In this document: positions 6,970 through 17,827 of the stretch, piece by piece
How the letters are laid out: the number at the start of each line of letters is the position of its first letter
How positions within the stretch are numbered: position 1 is the first letter of the stretch
Assembly (NCBI GenBank): GCA_949948895.1
Contig: CATLHE010000001.1
Location: forward strand, 372,001 to 436,000
DNA: 64,000 nt
DNA from: an uncultured Christensenella sp.
Lineage (GTDB): Bacteria > Bacillota > Clostridia > Christensenellales > Pumilibacteraceae
Reading direction: 5' to 3'
Notes under the pieces: model-generated
Told to the model about the DNA's origin: nothing
Seen by the model: the letters and a program-made list of their open reading frames with translations, nothing else
Databases searched by the model: none
Program-made: the position numbers and the translations under genes

Positions 6970-9537
6970 ATGAAAAATCTGCTTAAACTCGGGGCGATAG
7001 CGGCAGTTGCGGCTTCCGCAATCGCAATATCGGTCGCGGGACCGTGTTCCGTCTCGGCTGACGTGGAAGAATCTCCCGTTTCCGTTGCGTTAAACCCCGT
7101 CGAGACCGAATCGTCCGACGTTGTTTATAAATATTTGAACGCTCCGACCTCCGTTCACGCCGACGCGAGCGGCGTTTATATCGCCGACGGCGATACCGTC
7201 GTCACGATGACCTCTGACGGAACGTTTACGGAACGCGGCATTTCCGCAGACAAAGTCATGCGCCTCGGCGAATGTTTTGTAGCGCTTAACGACGGCACGC
7301 TTTCGATCTATTACGGCGACGGCTCTGCCGATCATACCGCGCATACGTTTACAGACTTCGATATTTACGAAAACACCGTTTACGCTATCGGCGACGACGG
7401 ACTGAGTATAATCCCCGTCGTAGACAACGCTTTCGACGAAGACAACGCGGCATGCGTCGCGCTTTCGTCTGGCGTTCACGGCGAAGTGTCGGCAGTGAAG
7501 ATCGCCGCGGGAAGTAACGGCGTTTATCTCGCCGTTCGCTCGGAGGTATTCAAAAACAAACACGACATAGCGCTCGTAGACGCCGAAACGGGCGCGCTTT
7601 CGGTCGTCGTCATGCAGACGAACGAAGTGTCGGCTCTTACCGTGATGCCCGCTACGGGCACGGTATACGCGCTCACCCGCGACAGGATTACGGGCTACTA
7701 CCCCGCCTCGAACGGCAACGGACTTTCCGTCAAGTACACCGCGCACGACGAACGCATGAACGCGCTTTACGCATACGACGGATTTATTTACGCGCTCGAC
7801 ACTTTGGACGCGATATACAAGATATCCGCCGATCTCACAACATTTACCGCGCTCGCGGCATCAGCAAGCATAGAGGACGGCTTTTTCGATATGCCTTACG
7901 GCATAGCCGTCAAAAACTCCACGCTGTTCGTAGCGGACACGCTTAACGGCCGCGTCGCGGAATACGGCGAAAAACTCGCTTATTACGACGGGTTCTACAA
8001 CCCGATCTCGGTGACTTGCGACAGCAGAGGCGCGATATACGTAGCGCACGACTACAACAAGATTTCCGTAATTGACGAAGATAAAACGTTTACTGTAGAC
8101 GGCGCGATAAAGAGCATCGCGGTCAACGCCGACAAAACGTTGTTCATAATGACCGACTGCGGACTGTTTGCAAGAACGCCCGACGGCAATATCGAAAAGA
8201 TAGCGGACACCGCATACAAAGCTATCGCGCTCGGCGTGGGACGCGACGATCTTTATGCGCTTACCGACTCCGCCGTTGTTAAATTCACCGCGCAGACCGA
8301 CGAAGACGGAAAGACCGAATATGCGCTGTCGCAATACTGCTCGGCGCAGTCTGACGCGTTTTCCATAGCCGTTGACTTAAAAGGCAACGTTTATTTTCTT
8401 TCGGTATCCAAAATAACAAGGTACGACAGAACGAGCGGCGCGCAAAAGCAGTATGCGCTCACCCAAGACGGCAAGCCGTACAGTCTCGGCTTTTCATGCG
8501 GACAAATACTTCTGTCAACGATAGGCAACGACTTTATCGACTACGGCAACGTTATAGTTGCGGACACATACAAACACCGCATATTCACCGTGGACGGCTC
8601 GACCGACGGACTCGACGTCAAACTCATAGACGGAGACTACAACGACCCCATCAAACCGGGCGACGACACGCCTTCCGCTTACAACGACGGACTAATTCGC
8701 GTCGCGCTTCACGATATCCCCGTCTTCTCACTGCCCATGGAAACCGAATCGGATTATACCATAGCAAAAGGCAGAAAAGTGATAGTCGCAATGTACGAGC
8801 TTCCCGACACGCGCGAGTACTCGCTCATTCTTATAGACAATCTCCGCACGGGCGAGCTTATTCAAGGCTACGTATATAAAGACGCGCTCTCAGAGCCGCT
8901 GCCCTACGTCGCGCCGCCCTCAGATATAGGCACGGTTTATACCGACGCGACGCCCGTATATAAATGGCCGAGCATAAACTCTGTGCCCGCGCGCGATTTT
9001 AACGCAGTGGACCGCGGGCAAAATTTCGACGTTCTCGACTTTGTGGAGTCATACCGCGACGACTACAATAATCTTTGGTATCGCGTATCGCTAGGCGAAA
9101 ACAGCGAAGGCTATATACTCGCGTCCAATCTCAGCATGATGGACTACGAGCCGCTGTTTATCCGCCCCGCTTACAACGCCGAGATAATATCGTATAACGG
9201 CAGTGAATTCGCGCAGACTTACGCGCTTATCGACGGCAAATATACTCCGCTGTCCGTCACGCTCGCGACGGGCACCAAAGTAGAAGTTATCGGGACTTTC
9301 GACACTTCCGAACGCTACACCAAGATCAAATACGTTGATAAAGACCTCGGCACATTGACTTGCTATGTGGAAACCGTTTATATCGAATATAACGGCGTAA
9401 ATATCGTACTTATAATCGCCATAGCTGTGATCATAATCACCGTAGTCCTCGCCGCTATAATAATCGGACGCGTGCTGTATCTAAAAAAGAAGCGGCTGAT
9501 AAGTAAATCGGAAGACGGCGAAGTCAGCGACTTATAA
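6970..9537 (+). CDS. Membrane-anchored extracellular beta-propeller protein with SH3-like region
   Basis: Function unknown. The 855-residue protein starts with a signal peptide (MKNLLKLGAIAAVAASAIAIS..., cleavage likely after SVSA near residue 30). About residues 50-520 hold repeated blade-like units of the type IYALDTLDAIYKISADLTT and LFVADTLNGRVAEYG. These resemble NHL/YVTN beta-propeller repeats, which usually bind proteins or glycans. Residues about 650-710 (VYKWPSINSVPA...LWYRVSLGENSEGYI) look like a bacterial SH3 domain. A C-terminal membrane helix (IVLIIAIAVIIITVVLAAIIIG) is followed by a short basic then acidic cytoplasmic tail. It stands alone between a divergent promoter region and a bidirectional terminator. 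The predicted mRNA is leaderless. Confidence 0.8.
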   Translation: MKNLLKLGAIAAVAASAIAISVAGPCSVSADVEESPVSVALNPVETESSDVVYKYLNAPTSVHADASGVYIADGDTVVTMTSDGTFTERGISADKVMRLGECFVALNDGTLSIYYGDGSADHTAHTFTDFDIYENTVYAIGDDGLSIIPVVDNAFDEDNAACVALSSGVHGEVSAVKIAAGSNGVYLAVRSEVFKNKHDIALVDAETGALSVVVMQTNEVSALTVMPATGTVYALTRDRITGYYPASNGNGLSVKYTAHDERMNALYAYDGFIYALDTLDAIYKISADLTTFTALAASASIEDGFFDMPYGIAVKNSTLFVADTLNGRVAEYGEKLAYYDGFYNPISVTCDSRGAIYVAHDYNKISVIDEDKTFTVDGAIKSIAVNADKTLFIMTDCGLFARTPDGNIEKIADTAYKAIALGVGRDDLYALTDSAVVKFTAQTDEDGKTEYALSQYCSAQSDAFSIAVDLKGNVYFLSVSKITRYDRTSGAQKQYALTQDGKPYSLGFSCGQILLSTIGNDFIDYGNVIVADTYKHRIFTVDGSTDGLDVKLIDGDYNDPIKPGDDTPSAYNDGLIRVALHDIPVFSLPMETESDYTIAKGRKVIVAMYELPDTREYSLILIDNLRTGELIQGYVYKDALSEPLPYVAPPSDIGTVYTDATPVYKWPSINSVPARDFNAVDRGQNFDVLDFVESYRDDYNNLWYRVSLGENSEGYILASNLSMMDYEPLFIRPAYNAEIISYNGSEFAQTYALIDGKYTPLSVTLATGTKVEVIGTFDTSERYTKIKYVDKDLGTLTCYVETVYIEYNGVNIVLIIAIAVIIITVVLAAIIIGRVLYLKKKRLISKSEDGEVSDL

Positions 9538-9561
9538 TATATAATTAACTACGCACACAAC

Positions 9562-9590
9562 AAAAAACCGAGCAAACGCTCGGTTTTTTG
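9562..9590. terminator. Bidirectional terminator
   Basis: AAAAAACCGAGC-AAAC-GCTCGGTTTTTT: a 7-bp GC-rich stem with A and T runs on both sides. It sits between the convergent 6970 gene and the ssb-like gene and would serve both. Confidence 0.9.
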
Positions 9591-9602
9591 TTGTCTTTAC
9601 TA

Positions 9603-10256
9603 TTATTTATCCTGCCCGTCGTCTTCGTCCGAAGTGGAAGCGACTTCGCTTTCTTTACTTAAGAACTCCACTCCGCCTATCGAAAACTCGTACGCAGTGC
9701 GTATTTCAGCGCTGCCGTCTTCCATACGCTTGGTGTACTGCCGCGACTGTATCCTGCCCGACACTTCTAGTTTTTGCCCGACGGGCGCGGTCTTGATGAG
9801 CCTTGCGTTTTTGCCCCAGGCGATGCACGGTATGTAATCGGACTTGGAATACGCGCGGTTGACTGCGAGCAACACGTCGCAAATTTCCCTATTGAACGGC
9901 GTCGTGCGATAAACGGGCGGCTTGCAAATGTAACCGACAAGTTCGCTGTAATTCGGATTCACGTCCGACTGAGGCGGCAATATCTCGCGCGCAAACACGC
10001 TGAGTATAAGTCTCGATCTTTCGCCCTCGGGTCTGTTAAAGCTTCTGAACTGTCCGTTTACGGCTATCCAATCGCCTTCTTTAAGCCCTTGCGCCAATGT
10101 TTCGGACACGGTAACGGGAAGCACGTCCAAATGCTCCGAAAGCCTCGGAACATTAAGCATAAACTCGTAGAATTTCTCACCGTACAGGTCGTGCGAATAC
10201 TCCACCGCTCCGCCTATTTTGCCTTGTAAAAATACGGTGTTGGTGACGTTTTTCAT
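9603..10256 (-). CDS. Single-stranded DNA-binding protein with two OB-fold-like halves
   Basis: The 217-residue protein has two similar halves. The first (about 1-100) begins MKNVTNTVFLQGKIGG and contains KEGDWIAVNGQFRSFNRP. The second (about 105-200) has ELVGYICKPPVYRTTPFNREICDVLLAV, YIPCIAWGKNARLIKTAPVGQKLEVSGRIQSRQY, which is the clear SSB/PriB-type OB signature. The C-terminus is acidic (SDEDDGQDK), although it lacks the DDDIPF tip used by replicative SSB to recruit partners. It is therefore likely a secondary single-strand-binding protein, not the main SSB. A good Shine-Dalgarno (AAGGAG) precedes the ATG. It follows pdaB by five bases. Confidence 0.8.
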   Translation of the reverse strand: MKNVTNTVFLQGKIGGAVEYSHDLYGEKFYEFMLNVPRLSEHLDVLPVTVSETLAQGLKEGDWIAVNGQFRSFNRPEGERSRLILSVFAREILPPQSDVNPNYSELVGYICKPPVYRTTPFNREICDVLLAVNRAYSKSDYIPCIAWGKNARLIKTAPVGQKLEVSGRIQSRQYTKRMEDGSAEIRTAYEFSIGGVEFLSKESEVASTSDEDDGQDK

Positions 10257-10261
10257 TGTGT

Positions 10262-11029
10262 CTAACTCCTTATTTGTCTGCCCGTATGATCGATCGTGTA
10301 ATTGTCGCGGTAAATAAGCTCGCCCACGGTCTTAAACGTAAACCCTTTTGCGCGCAAGCCGTCTATTATGGACGGCAACGCTTCGAGCGTATGCTCTCCG
10401 TCGTTGTGCATGAGGATTATACTGCCGTTTTTCGCGCTGCCGACAATGCGGGAAGTGATCTGTTCCTTGCTCAATCCTTTCCAATCGAGCGAATCCACGT
10501 CCCACTGTATCGCGTAAAGCCCAAGCGATTTGCAAACGTTTAAAAGACCGTCCGAATAATCGCCGTACGGGGGTCGGAACAGATCCACTTTTCGACCGGT
10601 TATGCTTTCTATAAGCTCGCGCGAAGTGGTAAGTTCCAATTCCATACGGTCCTTACTCAGTTTGGACATGTACGGATGCGTCGCAGAATGCGTGCCTATC
10701 TCGATCCTGTCGGATGCGGCAAGGGTCTTGAGCACGTCGCGGTATTTGTCCGCCCAAAAACTTACGAGGAAGAATGTTGCGCGCGCGTCTTTTTCCTCTA
10801 TGGTTTTTAACAGACCTTCCGTTTTGTCCGCGCCCCAAGCGGCGTCAAAAGTAAGCGCCACGACTTTTTCGTCCGTCTCGACCGAATAGATCGGAACTTT
10901 CTTGGGGCTGACGTTGTTGTATATGGACGCCGCTCCGGTATAGTAGACCGCAGTCATTGCCAATGCCAACACAATAGCCGCCGCGAGAGTAACGATAATC
11001 GTCGATCGTTTGACAACCCAAAATCTCAT
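10262..11029 (-). CDS. pdaB: PdaB-like sporulation polysaccharide deacetylase
   Basis: A 255-residue NodB-fold protein with an N-terminal membrane anchor (about residues 10-32). NodB motifs in order: TFDAAWG (motif 1, where the second metal-ligand Asp of TFDDG is replaced, as in the PdaB family), HSATHPYM (motif 2), RPPYGDY (motif 3), WDVDSLDW (motif 4) and ILMHND (motif 5). PdaB is needed for spore cortex maintenance in Bacillus. The altered motif 1 leaves its catalytic activity in doubt. Shine-Dalgarno GGAGAGG precedes the ATG. Together with spoIVFB it supports an endospore former. Confidence 0.87.
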   Translation of the reverse strand: MRFWVVKRSTIIVTLAAAIVLALAMTAVYYTGAASIYNNVSPKKVPIYSVETDEKVVALTFDAAWGADKTEGLLKTIEEKDARATFFLVSFWADKYRDVLKTLAASDRIEIGTHSATHPYMSKLSKDRMELELTTSRELIESITGRKVDLFRPPYGDYSDGLLNVCKSLGLYAIQWDVDSLDWKGLSKEQITSRIVGSAKNGSIILMHNDGEHTLEALPSIIDGLRAKGFTFKTVGELIYRDNYTIDHTGRQIRS

Positions 11030-11206
11030 CGGACCTCTCCAATCTTAACATATTCAAAAGCGAGAAATTTGACTTTCTTTGGCGGTTTTTGACTATTTTA
11101 AGGACAGGAGCTGCCGTCCGACCGCGCTACGCTTTCACACACCGATTATATTCGCAGCGCGACGGGATTAGACCTATAGAATTAAAATATACGGATCGGA
11201 TAAATT

Positions 11207-12049
11207 TTACTGCTCTTTAGATACAAGCGTGATAATACCCACGGTGCCTATGCCGATATGCGCGCCCGCTACCGGACACATGGGATATACGTCTATATGC
11301 GACATACCGAACTTTCTGAACAGCTTATCTTTGAGCGCGGGCACCATTTTGTCGTCGCCGATGTAACATATGAGAATTCTATCGAATTTAGGCAGTATAT
11401 CGACCGAATTTTGCATAGCGCGGGTCACGCCCAAATATTTACCTATCACGTGCAAATCGTTCGCTTTATACTCGAAAACGGGTTTGATGTTTAAAATATT
11501 GCCTATGCACGACAAAAGTTTGTTTACACGTCCGCCGCGCGCAAGCTCGGTAAGCGACGCGGGAATAAATCTCGTTGATATCCTGTCTTTTATATCTTCG
11601 AACAATGCGATTATCTCGTCGAGCGACGCGCCTTCGTCGCGAAGTTTTATAAGCTCTTCCAAAAGCAAAAGCGACGATACCCCGCCGTTGTGCGAGTCGA
11701 ATGCGACGACGCGATTTTTGCATTCCGCAAACTCCTGCACCGCGATCTTGGCTGAACCGATAGTCCCGCTTAACCTGTCGCCTATCGTCAACACCATAAC
11801 GTCCGATTCGGGATCGCTTTCCAAAATATCGCGCACCGCCTTTACAAACAAATCGGGCGAAGGCTGCGACGTTTTTGCGACGCCCTTGCTTCTCGAATAA
11901 TCGAAGTAAAACTCCGTCCACTCCTCTTGATAACCTTCCGTATATTCTTTTCCGTCGAGCGTAAGCGTGAGACTTACCACTCGCACCCCATGTTCTTTGG
12001 CGTATACCTCGGTGAGCCCGAACGTAGAGTCGACAACAAAATTAACCAT
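11207..12049 (-). CDS. DegV family fatty-acid-binding protein
   Basis: DegV/FakB proteins bind one fatty acid and, in Firmicutes, present it to the FakA kinase. The protein starts MVNFVVDSTFGL, with the family's DST motif. It contains KTSQPSPDLF, TIGDRLSGTIGSAKIA and a C-terminal GAHIGIGTVGII region, giving 280 residues over the two-lobed EDD fold. The frame is open to 12073, but the ATG at 12049 has a strong ribosome-binding site (AGAGGTGTGTT) and fits homologues. No kinase gene is nearby. It is a single-gene transcript with a leader of about 160 bases. Confidence 0.9.
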   Translation of the reverse strand: MVNFVVDSTFGLTEVYAKEHGVRVVSLTLTLDGKEYTEGYQEEWTEFYFDYSRSKGVAKTSQPSPDLFVKAVRDILESDPESDVMVLTIGDRLSGTIGSAKIAVQEFAECKNRVVAFDSHNGGVSSLLLLEELIKLRDEGASLDEIIALFEDIKDRISTRFIPASLTELARGGRVNKLLSCIGNILNIKPVFEYKANDLHVIGKYLGVTRAMQNSVDILPKFDRILICYIGDDKMVPALKDKLFRKFGMSHIDVYPMCPVAGAHIGIGTVGIITLVSKEQ

Positions 12050-12216
12050 AACACACCTCTTTGCAGCGACCATGCTGCCGTCTTACATTTATACAACCCG
12101 ATTATTGCCTATATGCGGAATTTTATAGCATACGGCGCGCCGCGACCGATACGCACCCTATAAGCCGAAGCACTGTCGTCGGGCACGCCGAGAACGGCGT
12201 AACAGCTTGCCTTAAT

Positions 12217-12246
12217 ATTATACCATTTGCAAAAGCCGATGGTCAA
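12217..12246 (-). promoter_or_regulatory. degV promoter
   Basis: Minus strand TTGACC, 18-base spacer, TATAAT. The predicted transcript has a leader of roughly 160 bases before the degV ATG at 12049. Confidence 0.6.
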
Positions 12247-12335
12247 ACCTCAAAAAAACCGCGCTCGGTAATTTTGTTGCCGTTCGGCTTAAATATGTGC
12301 CAAAACGTGCTTTTTTGTTGCTGATTTACTATTTT

Positions 12336-12360
12336 ATACCGCATTTTTGGCGGTATTTTA
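12336..12360 (+). terminator. Hairpin with T-rich tail upstream of gdhA
   Basis: ATACCGC-ATTTTTG-GCGGTAT followed by TTTTA. It could be a weak terminator on plus, but no gene ends just before it. It may instead be a structured upstream element. Confidence 0.35.
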
Positions 12361-12388
12361 TATTTATAACCGCATGGAAATAATCTAA

Positions 12389-13855
<1,467 letters not shown>

Positions 13856-13870
13856 TAAAAACTCGATAAC

Positions 13871-13912
13871 AAAAGAGCGCAAGGTCCGTCGTTCGGGCTT
13901 GCGCTCTTTTTT
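13871..13912. terminator. Bidirectional terminator between gdhA and rnfB
   Basis: AAAAGAGCGCAAG and CTTGCGCTCTTTT arms (9-10 bp) around a 14-base loop, with A and T runs on both sides. It serves the convergent gdhA and rnf operon. Confidence 0.9.
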
Positions 13913-13925
13913 GTATTGTATATCT

Positions 13926-14843
13926 TTATTGGTTTTCGTCGTCCTGTTTCTGTTTTTCGGTTGCGGCGTTTGCGGCTTCTTTTGCTTTTTCCTTTGCCTT
14001 TTCCTTTGCCGCCATGATCTTTTCGAGCAGCCTGACTCCGTCGCCTATCGGTTGTATACAGTGCCTCGGACATTCCGAAGCGCATTTCATACAGCCTATG
14101 CATTTGGTGTAATCGATGGCGGCGAGATTGTTTGAAAGCGCTATCGCGCCCTTAGGACACACGCGCTCGCACTTGCCGCACGCGATACAGCCGACCTTGC
14201 ACACTTTGGCGACTTCTTTGCCTTTGGTGGTATTGGAGCACGCGATATATACTTTTGCGGTTACGGGTATGCGCCCGATTATCTTTTTCGGGCAGGCGGC
14301 AACGCACGCGCCGCACGATATACACTCGTCGCGATCGACCTTGGACGCGCCGGTATCCTTGCAAATGGCGATACAGTTATTGGGGCACGCCCGCACGCAC
14401 GTGCAAAGCCCCATACAGCCGTAATCGCACGCTTTACTGCCGCCCGCCAAAAGCTCGGCGCTCTGGCAGTCGCCGAAACCTTGATACGAGTATTTGTCCT
14501 CGGCGCGATTGCCGCCCGCACAGTGCACGACGGCTACGGTAGCGACGCTCTCGCCCACGCTCATTCCGAGTATTTTTGCTATGTTCTTTTTGTTTTCCGG
14601 CGAAGTCGGATTACAGCGCGAAAGCTGCGCCTCGCCCTTGAATAGCGCTTCGGCAAACTGCGAACATCCCGCATACCCACACCCGCCGCAGTTTGCGCCG
14701 GCGAGATTGCGCTCTATATCGTCGATACGCGCGTCGCGGTCTACCGCGAGCTTATCGCCCAGATACGACAGACAAAACGCGAATATCGCGGCGATGACGG
14801 CTATTATAAGCACGGGAACTATAACGTTTAAAAATATTTCCAT
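13926..14843 (-). CDS. rnfB: Rnf complex subunit RnfB (iron-sulfur)
   Basis: Ferredoxin-accepting subunit of the Rnf complex, which couples reduced ferredoxin to NAD reduction with ion export. It has an N-terminal membrane helix (about 5-27), the four-Cys cluster region GANCGGCGYAGC...C, then a ferredoxin-like domain with CGAC..ACPKKI, CIACGKCERVCPKGAI and CIGCMKCASECPRHC motifs plus CMGLCTCVRACP, so several [4Fe-4S] clusters. The C-terminal 35 residues are Lys/Glu/Ala-rich and probably helical. It is last in rnfCDGEAB, 15 bases after rnfA, with a GGTGGG ribosome-binding site. Confidence 0.95.
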   Translation of the reverse strand: MEIFLNVIVPVLIIAVIAAIFAFCLSYLGDKLAVDRDARIDDIERNLAGANCGGCGYAGCSQFAEALFKGEAQLSRCNPTSPENKKNIAKILGMSVGESVATVAVVHCAGGNRAEDKYSYQGFGDCQSAELLAGGSKACDYGCMGLCTCVRACPNNCIAICKDTGASKVDRDECISCGACVAACPKKIIGRIPVTAKVYIACSNTTKGKEVAKVCKVGCIACGKCERVCPKGAIALSNNLAAIDYTKCIGCMKCASECPRHCIQPIGDGVRLLEKIMAAKEKAKEKAKEAANAATEKQKQDDENQ

Positions 14844-14858
14844 CTTCCCACCTGCCGA

Positions 14859-15449
14859 TCAAGTAAACGACAACCCGGAAAATCCGTAGAACGCCATCGC
14901 CATTATGCCCGCAGTAACGAGCGCTATCGGGAACCCGACGAACGGGCGCGGTATATCGTACAAAGCTTGCTTTTCGCGTATGCCCGCCATCAATATGAGC
15001 GCGATCGTAAACCCGAGCCCTATCGATACGCCCGTCATCAGCGTTTGGAAAAAGTCCAACCCCTGAGCTATTACCGAATTGGCTGTACCCAGCACCGCGC
15101 AGTTGGTCGTGATAAGCGCCAAGTACACGCCGAGCGAACCGTAAAGCGACGGCGAAAGCTTTTTGAGCACTATGTCCAAAAGCTGAACGAGCGAAGCTAT
15201 GACAAGAATAAACGCTATGGTGCTCAGATATCCGATATCGAGCAGATCCAAAACAAACGTATAGAGCAACCAACAAACGCAGGACGACACCGAGATGACA
15301 AACGTGACGGCAAGCCCCATACCGACGGCGGACTGCGTTTTTTTGCTTACGCCCAAAAACGGACAAATACCCAAGCTTTGATTGAGCACGATATTATTGG
15401 TCAGCATGCCCGATATGACTATCGAAACTATCCCTACAAAATAATCCAT
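14859..15449 (-). CDS. rnfA: Rnf complex subunit RnfA (membrane)
   Basis: Integral membrane subunit, 196 residues with six hydrophobic segments. Family motifs: MLTNNIVLNQSLGICPFLG near the N-terminus and ITTNCAVLGTANS in the middle. The conserved cysteines in these two segments bind the membrane-embedded iron-sulfur cluster shared with RnfE. The ATG shares one base with the rnfE stop (TAATG). Confidence 0.95.
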   Translation of the reverse strand: MDYFVGIVSIVISGMLTNNIVLNQSLGICPFLGVSKKTQSAVGMGLAVTFVISVSSCVCWLLYTFVLDLLDIGYLSTIAFILVIASLVQLLDIVLKKLSPSLYGSLGVYLALITTNCAVLGTANSVIAQGLDFFQTLMTGVSIGLGFTIALILMAGIREKQALYDIPRPFVGFPIALVTAGIMAMAFYGFSGLSFT

Positions 15450-16057
15450 TACGGCTCACCTCTCTCGATAAGCGCGGCGCGGTGTTTTTGACGCTGTTTT
15501 ACGATATGGAATATTTGATTAAACAACGCCATCATCAACCCGAGCACGATAAACCCACCCATCGTTTTGTCGAAAAATCCGCTGCCGAACGCCGCGGTAA
15601 GTCCCTGCCGCACCGCGCCGAGAAGCGTTATCGACAGGACGAAACCGATACCCATCGACACGCCGTCTATAAACGACGGCAGCACTTTGTTCTTGCCCGC
15701 AAAGGCTTCGGCTCTGCCGAGTATAATACAGTTGACCGTGATTAGCGAAATAAACGCGCCGATACTGTCGTTTAGCGTAGGAAGAAAGGACGACACTATC
15801 ATTTGCACGAGCGTCACGAGCGACGCGATAACGATTATATACGCGGGCAAATGCACTTTATCGGGTATGACTTTTCTGAGCAAAGATATTATAACGTTTG
15901 AAAGTATCAAAACAGCCGCAGTACAAAGCCCCAAAGACACTGCGTTGATAACGTTATCCGACTTGGCTATAGTGGGACACATGCCCAAAACGAGCACGAA
16001 TACGGGGTTACTCGTAATACCGCCGAGCGCGGTCTTTTTAAATTCCGATCTCGTCAT
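15449..16057 (-). CDS. rnfE: Rnf complex subunit RnfE (membrane)
   Basis: A 202-residue, six-helix protein homologous to RnfA and inverted relative to it in the membrane. Motifs: NPVFVLVLGMCPTIAKSDNV near the N-terminus and ISLITVNCIILGRAEAFA in the middle, each with the cluster-binding Cys. It overlaps rnfG by four bases (ATGA). RnfE/RsxE/NqrD share this fold; the full rnf gene order makes RnfE certain here. Confidence 0.95.
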   Translation of the reverse strand: MTRSEFKKTALGGITSNPVFVLVLGMCPTIAKSDNVINAVSLGLCTAAVLILSNVIISLLRKVIPDKVHLPAYIIVIASLVTLVQMIVSSFLPTLNDSIGAFISLITVNCIILGRAEAFAGKNKVLPSFIDGVSMGIGFVLSITLLGAVRQGLTAAFGSGFFDKTMGGFIVLGLMMALFNQIFHIVKQRQKHRAALIERGEP

Positions 16058-16719
16058 AGCTCCACCGCCTCGCCTTTTTCATTTGTTTCCGCGGCACTCG
16101 CCATATCCGTCATGGAATTGCGGATAGCGGAATTGTACGTTATAGCAAAATCATTGGAAAGATTGACCGCGCGGTTTATTGCGTTAAGCGACAGCGTCGC
16201 GCCCGTTTTTCCGAACTCCGCTCCGAGATCGACGTCGCCGCTCTTGCCCGTCAAAAAGTCGAAAAGCTCGGCGGGAAGCTTGTTATAATAACTCTCACCC
16301 TGTTTTTTTACCGCCGCGCCAACGATAACCGCGTCGCGATACGCTATCAGGATAACGATATCGCCGTCCCGTCCCGTCGACGAGCTCTCGATTATGTAAG
16401 AAAACGCGTTCTCGCCTTTGGGTTCGCCGTATACAGCGAGTATCTCCGCTTTTTTGCTCTTGTTCGACTTGTTGTACTTATCGAGATCTACGCCGTGATC
16501 GTCGCTTCCGAGCATTACTATGTACTTTTTGTCAAATGCCTCGCCGTCTGTCACGCCCGTAGGACATATCGCATTTATGCGCTCCGCGGTCGCTCTGTCA
16601 AGAGTTGGCGTGTACTTGGGGAAATACATATTGCACACGGCGAGCACCGCCACACACACAACGGATACGCACACGAGCACAGCTACGGATTTAAGCGCAT
16701 TTACTATCGACTTATTCAC
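16054..16719 (-). CDS. rnfG: Rnf complex subunit RnfG (covalent FMN)
   Basis: Periplasm-facing flavoprotein of the complex, with one N-terminal membrane helix (about 8-30) and an FMN-binding domain. The flavinylation motif TGATLS carries the acceptor Thr at about residue 175. The FMN is attached by ApbE (gene at 43285-44472). The start is GTG and overlaps the rnfD end by eight bases. Length 221 is normal for clostridial RnfG. Confidence 0.93.
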   Translation of the reverse strand: MNKSIVNALKSVAVLVCVSVVCVAVLAVCNMYFPKYTPTLDRATAERINAICPTGVTDGEAFDKKYIVMLGSDDHGVDLDKYNKSNKSKKAEILAVYGEPKGENAFSYIIESSSTGRDGDIVILIAYRDAVIVGAAVKKQGESYYNKLPAELFDFLTGKSGDVDLGAEFGKTGATLSLNAINRAVNLSNDFAITYNSAIRNSMTDMASAAETNEKGEAVEL

Positions 16720-17827
16720 GCTCGCCTCCTTTTTCGCCCGCCGCCTTTTTGCGTTTTTTCTCCTTTACGGGTTTAACGTAACCGAACGGCTTGGGCACGA
16801 TGTATTTGTCTAACAGCGGCACTGTAAGATTCATTATGAGAAGCGCAAACGAAAAACCCTCGGGAAAATTTCCGAACGAACGTATGAGCGCGGTGATGAG
16901 CCCTACGCCGACCGCAAAAATAACATTGCCTACAAACGTGTTTGGACTTGTCGAGTAATCGGTGAGCATGAACACCGAACCGAACAGCAATCCGCCCGAC
17001 AGCACGTGAGCCGACGTTTCGTAAAACATAGCCGCGCCCGACACCGTCCCGCCGCTTACGTTAGACGGTATGACGTCGAATAAGAACACGAACAACGCGG
17101 TAGACGCTACTGCAATAAGCGGTATGCGCGCGTCGATCACACGTCTTACGGAAAGATATATATATCCGACGAGTATAGCTATCGCGCAAGTCTCTCCGAC
17201 CGCCGCCGTCGCGGTGTTGCCAAAAAACATATCCAACAGCATTGCGCCCGTCACGGTGTTGCGAGTGCCGAGCCAAGTGGCGCCGCTTCCGAATACTCCG
17301 CTGTCGAACAGCGAAGCGCAAAAGTTAAACGCGCCCGCGCCGCCGAACGCTATAAACAGGAATATCCTGCCCGTGCATGCGGGATTGGCGAAGTTTTTAC
17401 CGATACCTCCGAACAGCATTTTTACAAGCGCTATGGCGAAAATCGAGCCAAGCGCGCAAAGCACTACCGTGTCGAACCCGAAAGCGATAGTGCCGCTGCT
17501 ATTGTATACGTTGAGCCCCCAAACCGTCATGGTCGCAGGCACGTTGAGCGCGAGTATGACCGCGGTCACGGCAAACGAAAAATCGAAAACACTCGATTTT
17601 TTTACGCCTTCGCGACTGAACGCTTTATTGATAATAAGTCCGTACAAAAGCTCGGTGCCGAAGCAAAATATCAAGCACGTGACGATATTTATTATGACGT
17701 GATAGCCGTAAAACACCGTTGCGGCGATAACGCACGGCAGCAGCGCGATCAATACGTCTATCATGATACGGCGCGTCGAGTTTTTGGGGTTGGTTATATG
17801 CGGCGACGCCGATACGGTCTTTCTCAC
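16712..17827 (-). CDS. rnfD: Rnf complex subunit RnfD (membrane, covalent FMN)
   Basis: Multi-spanning subunit of 371 residues. It has the conserved GKNFANPACTGR loop near residue 143, an SGAT motif with the probable FMN-bearing Thr at about 184, and GNTATAAVGETCAIAILVG, the family's GETS-like motif. The C-terminus is strongly basic (KEKKRKKAAGEKGG). The GTG start overlaps the rnfC stop (GTGA). Together with RnfG it should be a substrate of ApbE. Confidence 0.95.
   Translation of the reverse strand: MRKTVSASPHITNPKNSTRRIMIDVLIALLPCVIAATVFYGYHVIINIVTCLIFCFGTELLYGLIINKAFSREGVKKSSVFDFSFAVTAVILALNVPATMTVWGLNVYNSSGTIAFGFDTVVLCALGSIFAIALVKMLFGGIGKNFANPACTGRIFLFIAFGGAGAFNFCASLFDSGVFGSGATWLGTRNTVTGAMLLDMFFGNTATAAVGETCAIAILVGYIYLSVRRVIDARIPLIAVASTALFVFLFDVIPSNVSGGTVSGAAMFYETSAHVLSGGLLFGSVFMLTDYSTSPNTFVGNVIFAVGVGLITALIRSFGNFPEGFSFALLIMNLTVPLLDKYIVPKPFGYVKPVKEKKRKKAAGEKGGERE

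Noticed and set aside
17221..17290. RnfD apparently lacking its flavin-bearing Thr (VTGAM)
   Set aside because: An intact SGAT motif lies about ten residues earlier (Thr near residue 184), so covalent FMN binding need not be lost.
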